Shown here: piece by piece, positions 62,302-64,000 of the stretch
Numbering within the stretch: the first letter of the stretch is position 1
How the letters are laid out: the number at the start of each line of letters is the position of its first letter
Assembly (NCBI RefSeq): GCF_009296165.1
Contig: NZ_VUAZ01000052.1
Span: 62,001-126,000, forward strand
DNA length: 64,000 nt
Direction of reading: 5' to 3'
Source of the DNA: Pseudomonas kitaguniensis
GTDB lineage: Bacteria > Pseudomonadota > Gammaproteobacteria > Pseudomonadales > Pseudomonadaceae
Program-made: the position numbers and the translations under genes
Notes under the pieces: generated by a model
The model's input: the letters and a program-made list of their open reading frames with translations, nothing else
The model's database searches: none
Told to the model about the DNA's origin: nothing

Positions 62302-63950
62302 TCCGGCGCTGGGCATTGCCCCTGCTCCTGTTGGCGTTTGGCGTGTTTTACCTGTTGCCGCTGGCCACCCACGGCCTGTGGATCCCGGATGAAACCCGCT
62401 ACGCGCAAATCAGCCAGGAAATGCTGCTGACCGGCAAGTGGGCCTCGCCGCACTTTATGGGCATCCGCTACTTCGAGAAACCCGCTGCCGGCTACTGGAT
62501 GATCGCGCTGGGCCAGGCGATGTTCGGGCAGAACCTGTTCGGCGTGCGGTTTGCCTCGGCCTTGAGTACCGCGCTGAGCATTCTGCTGGTCTACCTGGTG
62601 TCGCGCCGGCTGTGGAACGACCCGCAAAAAAGCCTGGTCAGCTGCGTGCTGTACATGAGCTTTGTCAGCGTGGCGATGCTCGGCGGGTATGCCAACCTCG
62701 ACCCGCAATTCACCTTCTGGGTCAACTTGACCGGTGCCGCCTTGTGGTTCTGCTTCGACAGCAGCACGCGCCGTGGCCGTTTGTGGGCCTGGGCCTTGCT
62801 CGGTTTCGCCTGCGGCATGGGTTTCATGACCAAAGGCTTCCTGGCGTGGTTGCTGCCAGTGTTGATCGCCCTGCCCTACGCGATCTGGCAGAAGCGTTTT
62901 GCTGAGTTACTGAGGTATGGCGTGCTCGCCGTGGTCGTGGCGATTCTGGTCAGCCTGCCTTGGGCGTTGGCCGTGCACCTGCAAGAGCCGGACTACTGGA
63001 ACTTCTTCTTCTGGCACGAGCATATCCAGCGCTTTGCCGGTGACGACGCCCAGCACGCCGAGCCCTTCTGGTACTACCTGCCGCTGATCGTCGCGTTCTC
63101 GCTGCCGTGGGTCGCGCTGCTGCCGCCCGCGCTCAAACAGGCGTGGCAGGAAAAACGCCTGCCGCAGACGGCGTTCCTGCTGCTGTGGTTGTTGATGCCG
63201 CTGGCCTTCTTCAGCCTGGCCAAAGGCAAACTGCCGTCTTACATCATGCCGTGCCTGCTGCCATTGGCGTTGCTGATGGGCTCGACCTTGAGCGACAAGC
63301 TTGCGCAGGGCCGTGGCCGCGTGTTGCGCATCAACGGCGGGTTGAACCTGGCGATTGGCGTGCTCGCGGTGCTGGCCCTCAGCTGGTTCCAAATCAAGCA
63401 GTCGGTGTATGACGCTGACGAAACCTTCAGCCTGGTGCTGGTCTTTGTGTGCTTGTTCGGCTGGGTCGTGGTCAGCCTGCTGCAGGTCGCGCGCCCGCTG
63501 ACACTGTGGGCCGCGCCGATGATCGGCAGCGGCTTGCTGGTGCTCCTCGTGCCCGCCGCGCTGCCGCACTCGGTGGTTTATAACAAAACCCCGGACGCGT
63601 TCATCATCGACCACCTGCAAGAGCTGCAATCGACCACCGCCTTGCTCAGCAATGACTTGGGCGCCGCATCGGCCCTGTCATGGCGTCTGGGACGGCCGGA
63701 TGTCGCGCTTTACAACACCATCGGCGAAGTCAAATACGGCACCGCCTACCCTGACACCGCCCACCGCAAGGTTGACCTCACCCAGGTTCAGCAATGGATG
63801 AGTGATGCGCGCAAACAGGGGCCGGTCGGCGTGGTGATGCGGGTCAAAGGCGACGATGAAGTGGCCGAAGTCAACTTGCTGCCCCAAGACGGCAAGCGTT
63901 ACGAGCAAGGCAATATCGTGATTCTGATTTTTTCACAGGTCGCGCAATGA
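62298..63950 (+). CDS. arnT: Lipid A 4-amino-4-deoxy-L-arabinose transferase
   Basis: 550 residues, a GT83 polytopic transferase with about 12-13 membrane segments. The N-terminal catalytic loop holds [16 protein letters not shown] with the acidic residues conserved in ArnT, and the first periplasmic loop is complete. The soluble C-terminal domain reaches [13 protein letters not shown]. It moves Ara4N from undecaprenyl phosphate to lipid A in the periplasm, giving resistance to polymyxin-type peptides. Confidence 0.95.
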   Translation: MIRRWALPLLLLAFGVFYLLPLATHGLWIPDETRYAQISQEMLLTGKWASPHFMGIRYFEKPAAGYWMIALGQAMFGQNLFGVRFASALSTALSILLVYLVSRRLWNDPQKSLVSCVLYMSFVSVAMLGGYANLDPQFTFWVNLTGAALWFCFDSSTRRGRLWAWALLGFACGMGFMTKGFLAWLLPVLIALPYAIWQKRFAELLRYGVLAVVVAILVSLPWALAVHLQEPDYWNFFFWHEHIQRFAGDDAQHAEPFWYYLPLIVAFSLPWVALLPPALKQAWQEKRLPQTAFLLLWLLMPLAFFSLAKGKLPSYIMPCLLPLALLMGSTLSDKLAQGRGRVLRINGGLNLAIGVLAVLALSWFQIKQSVYDADETFSLVLVFVCLFGWVVVSLLQVARPLTLWAAPMIGSGLLVLLVPAALPHSVVYNKTPDAFIIDHLQELQSTTALLSNDLGAASALSWRLGRPDVALYNTIGEVKYGTAYPDTAHRKVDLTQVQQWMSDARKQGPVGVVMRVKGDDEVAEVNLLPQDGKRYEQGNIVILIFSQVAQ

Positions 63951-64000
63951 TCACGCTGCTGCTTTTAGTCAGCGCGTGCTTGCTCACCTGCATGGGCCAG
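63947..64000 (+). CDS. arnE: ArnE flippase subunit, N-terminal fragment at the window edge
   Basis: The ATG overlaps the arnT stop (ATGA). The 18 visible residues ([18 protein letters not shown]) form the first membrane helix of an EamA-type ArnE, half of the ArnEF undecaprenyl-phosphate-Ara4N flippase. The rest lies beyond the window. Confidence 0.8.
   Translation, partial: MITLLLLVSACLLTCMGQ

Noticed and set aside
1..64000. tRNA or rRNA genes
   Set aside because: No cloverleaf-like or rRNA-like sequence was recognised by eye; a tRNA scan would be needed to exclude a divergent tRNA.

Overview
The window reads as chromosomal DNA of a Pseudomonas, most likely of the P. fluorescens group. The inference rests on a high-GC background, an arnC-arnA-arnD-arnT-arnE lipid A modification operon, HisJQMP-type transporters, and many LysR, TetR, GntR and AraC regulators. 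It has a low-GC accessory block on the left, a large amino-acid/heterocycle catabolic region in the middle, and an electrophile-stress region followed by ordinary chromosome on the right.

Left block (1-10664). A three-gene ABC-3C-type conflict system (nuclease-like protein, middle component, SMC-like ATPase) runs off the left edge. Next comes a graveyard of IS1182 and IS21 fragments, then an AT-rich transposition module tniA-tniB-tniQ and a convergent tyrosine recombinase. The block ends inside a short-chain dehydrogenase gene, of which only the N-terminus survives at 10665-10780.

Catabolic block (10967-32050). Two divergent arms encode, in pathway order, a HAL-family lyase, a urocanase-like hydratase, an ATZ/TRZ-type amidohydrolase, a hydantoinase and an N-carbamoyl amino acid hydrolase. 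With them are a LysR regulator and a polar-amino-acid ABC transporter. This set matches the reported five-step bacterial ergothioneine (2-thioimidazole) pathway rather than the normal hut pathway. It is followed by an M20D amidohydrolase, an ACT protein, a YheO/DauR-like regulator, an aminotransferase, an ornithine-cyclodeaminase homologue, an orphan binding protein and an AstE/ASPA-like deacylase. These look like a second amino-acid-derivative pathway that may share the transporter.

Stress block (32176-49116). It contains SDR, hydrolase and TetR genes, an AraC-PEBP pair, a divergent GntR/FAH pair, and two sister TetR regulators around OsmC, SDR, FrnE-like and thioredoxin genes. A five-gene operon of CMD, old-yellow-enzyme, tautomerase, KefF and KefC follows. 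The OsmC gene and the CMD operon carry the same operator-like sequence upstream, suggesting one electrophile/thiol-stress regulon. A truncated metC and an IS3 remnant follow.

Right end (49804-64000). It contains an AbrB-like protein, an ABM monooxygenase, a quinone reductase, a WYL regulator, hypothetical genes, a Bcr/CflA pump, an SDR, a XerC/D-like recombinase, a secreted protein and the arn operon, which here lacks arnB upstream of arnC.

A caution for every reader: at least eight single-base losses break seven otherwise intact genes (LysR twice, HAL-like, OsmC, ABM, Bcr/CflA, recombinase, ArnD). They look more like uncorrected sequencing errors than eight independent pseudogenisations.
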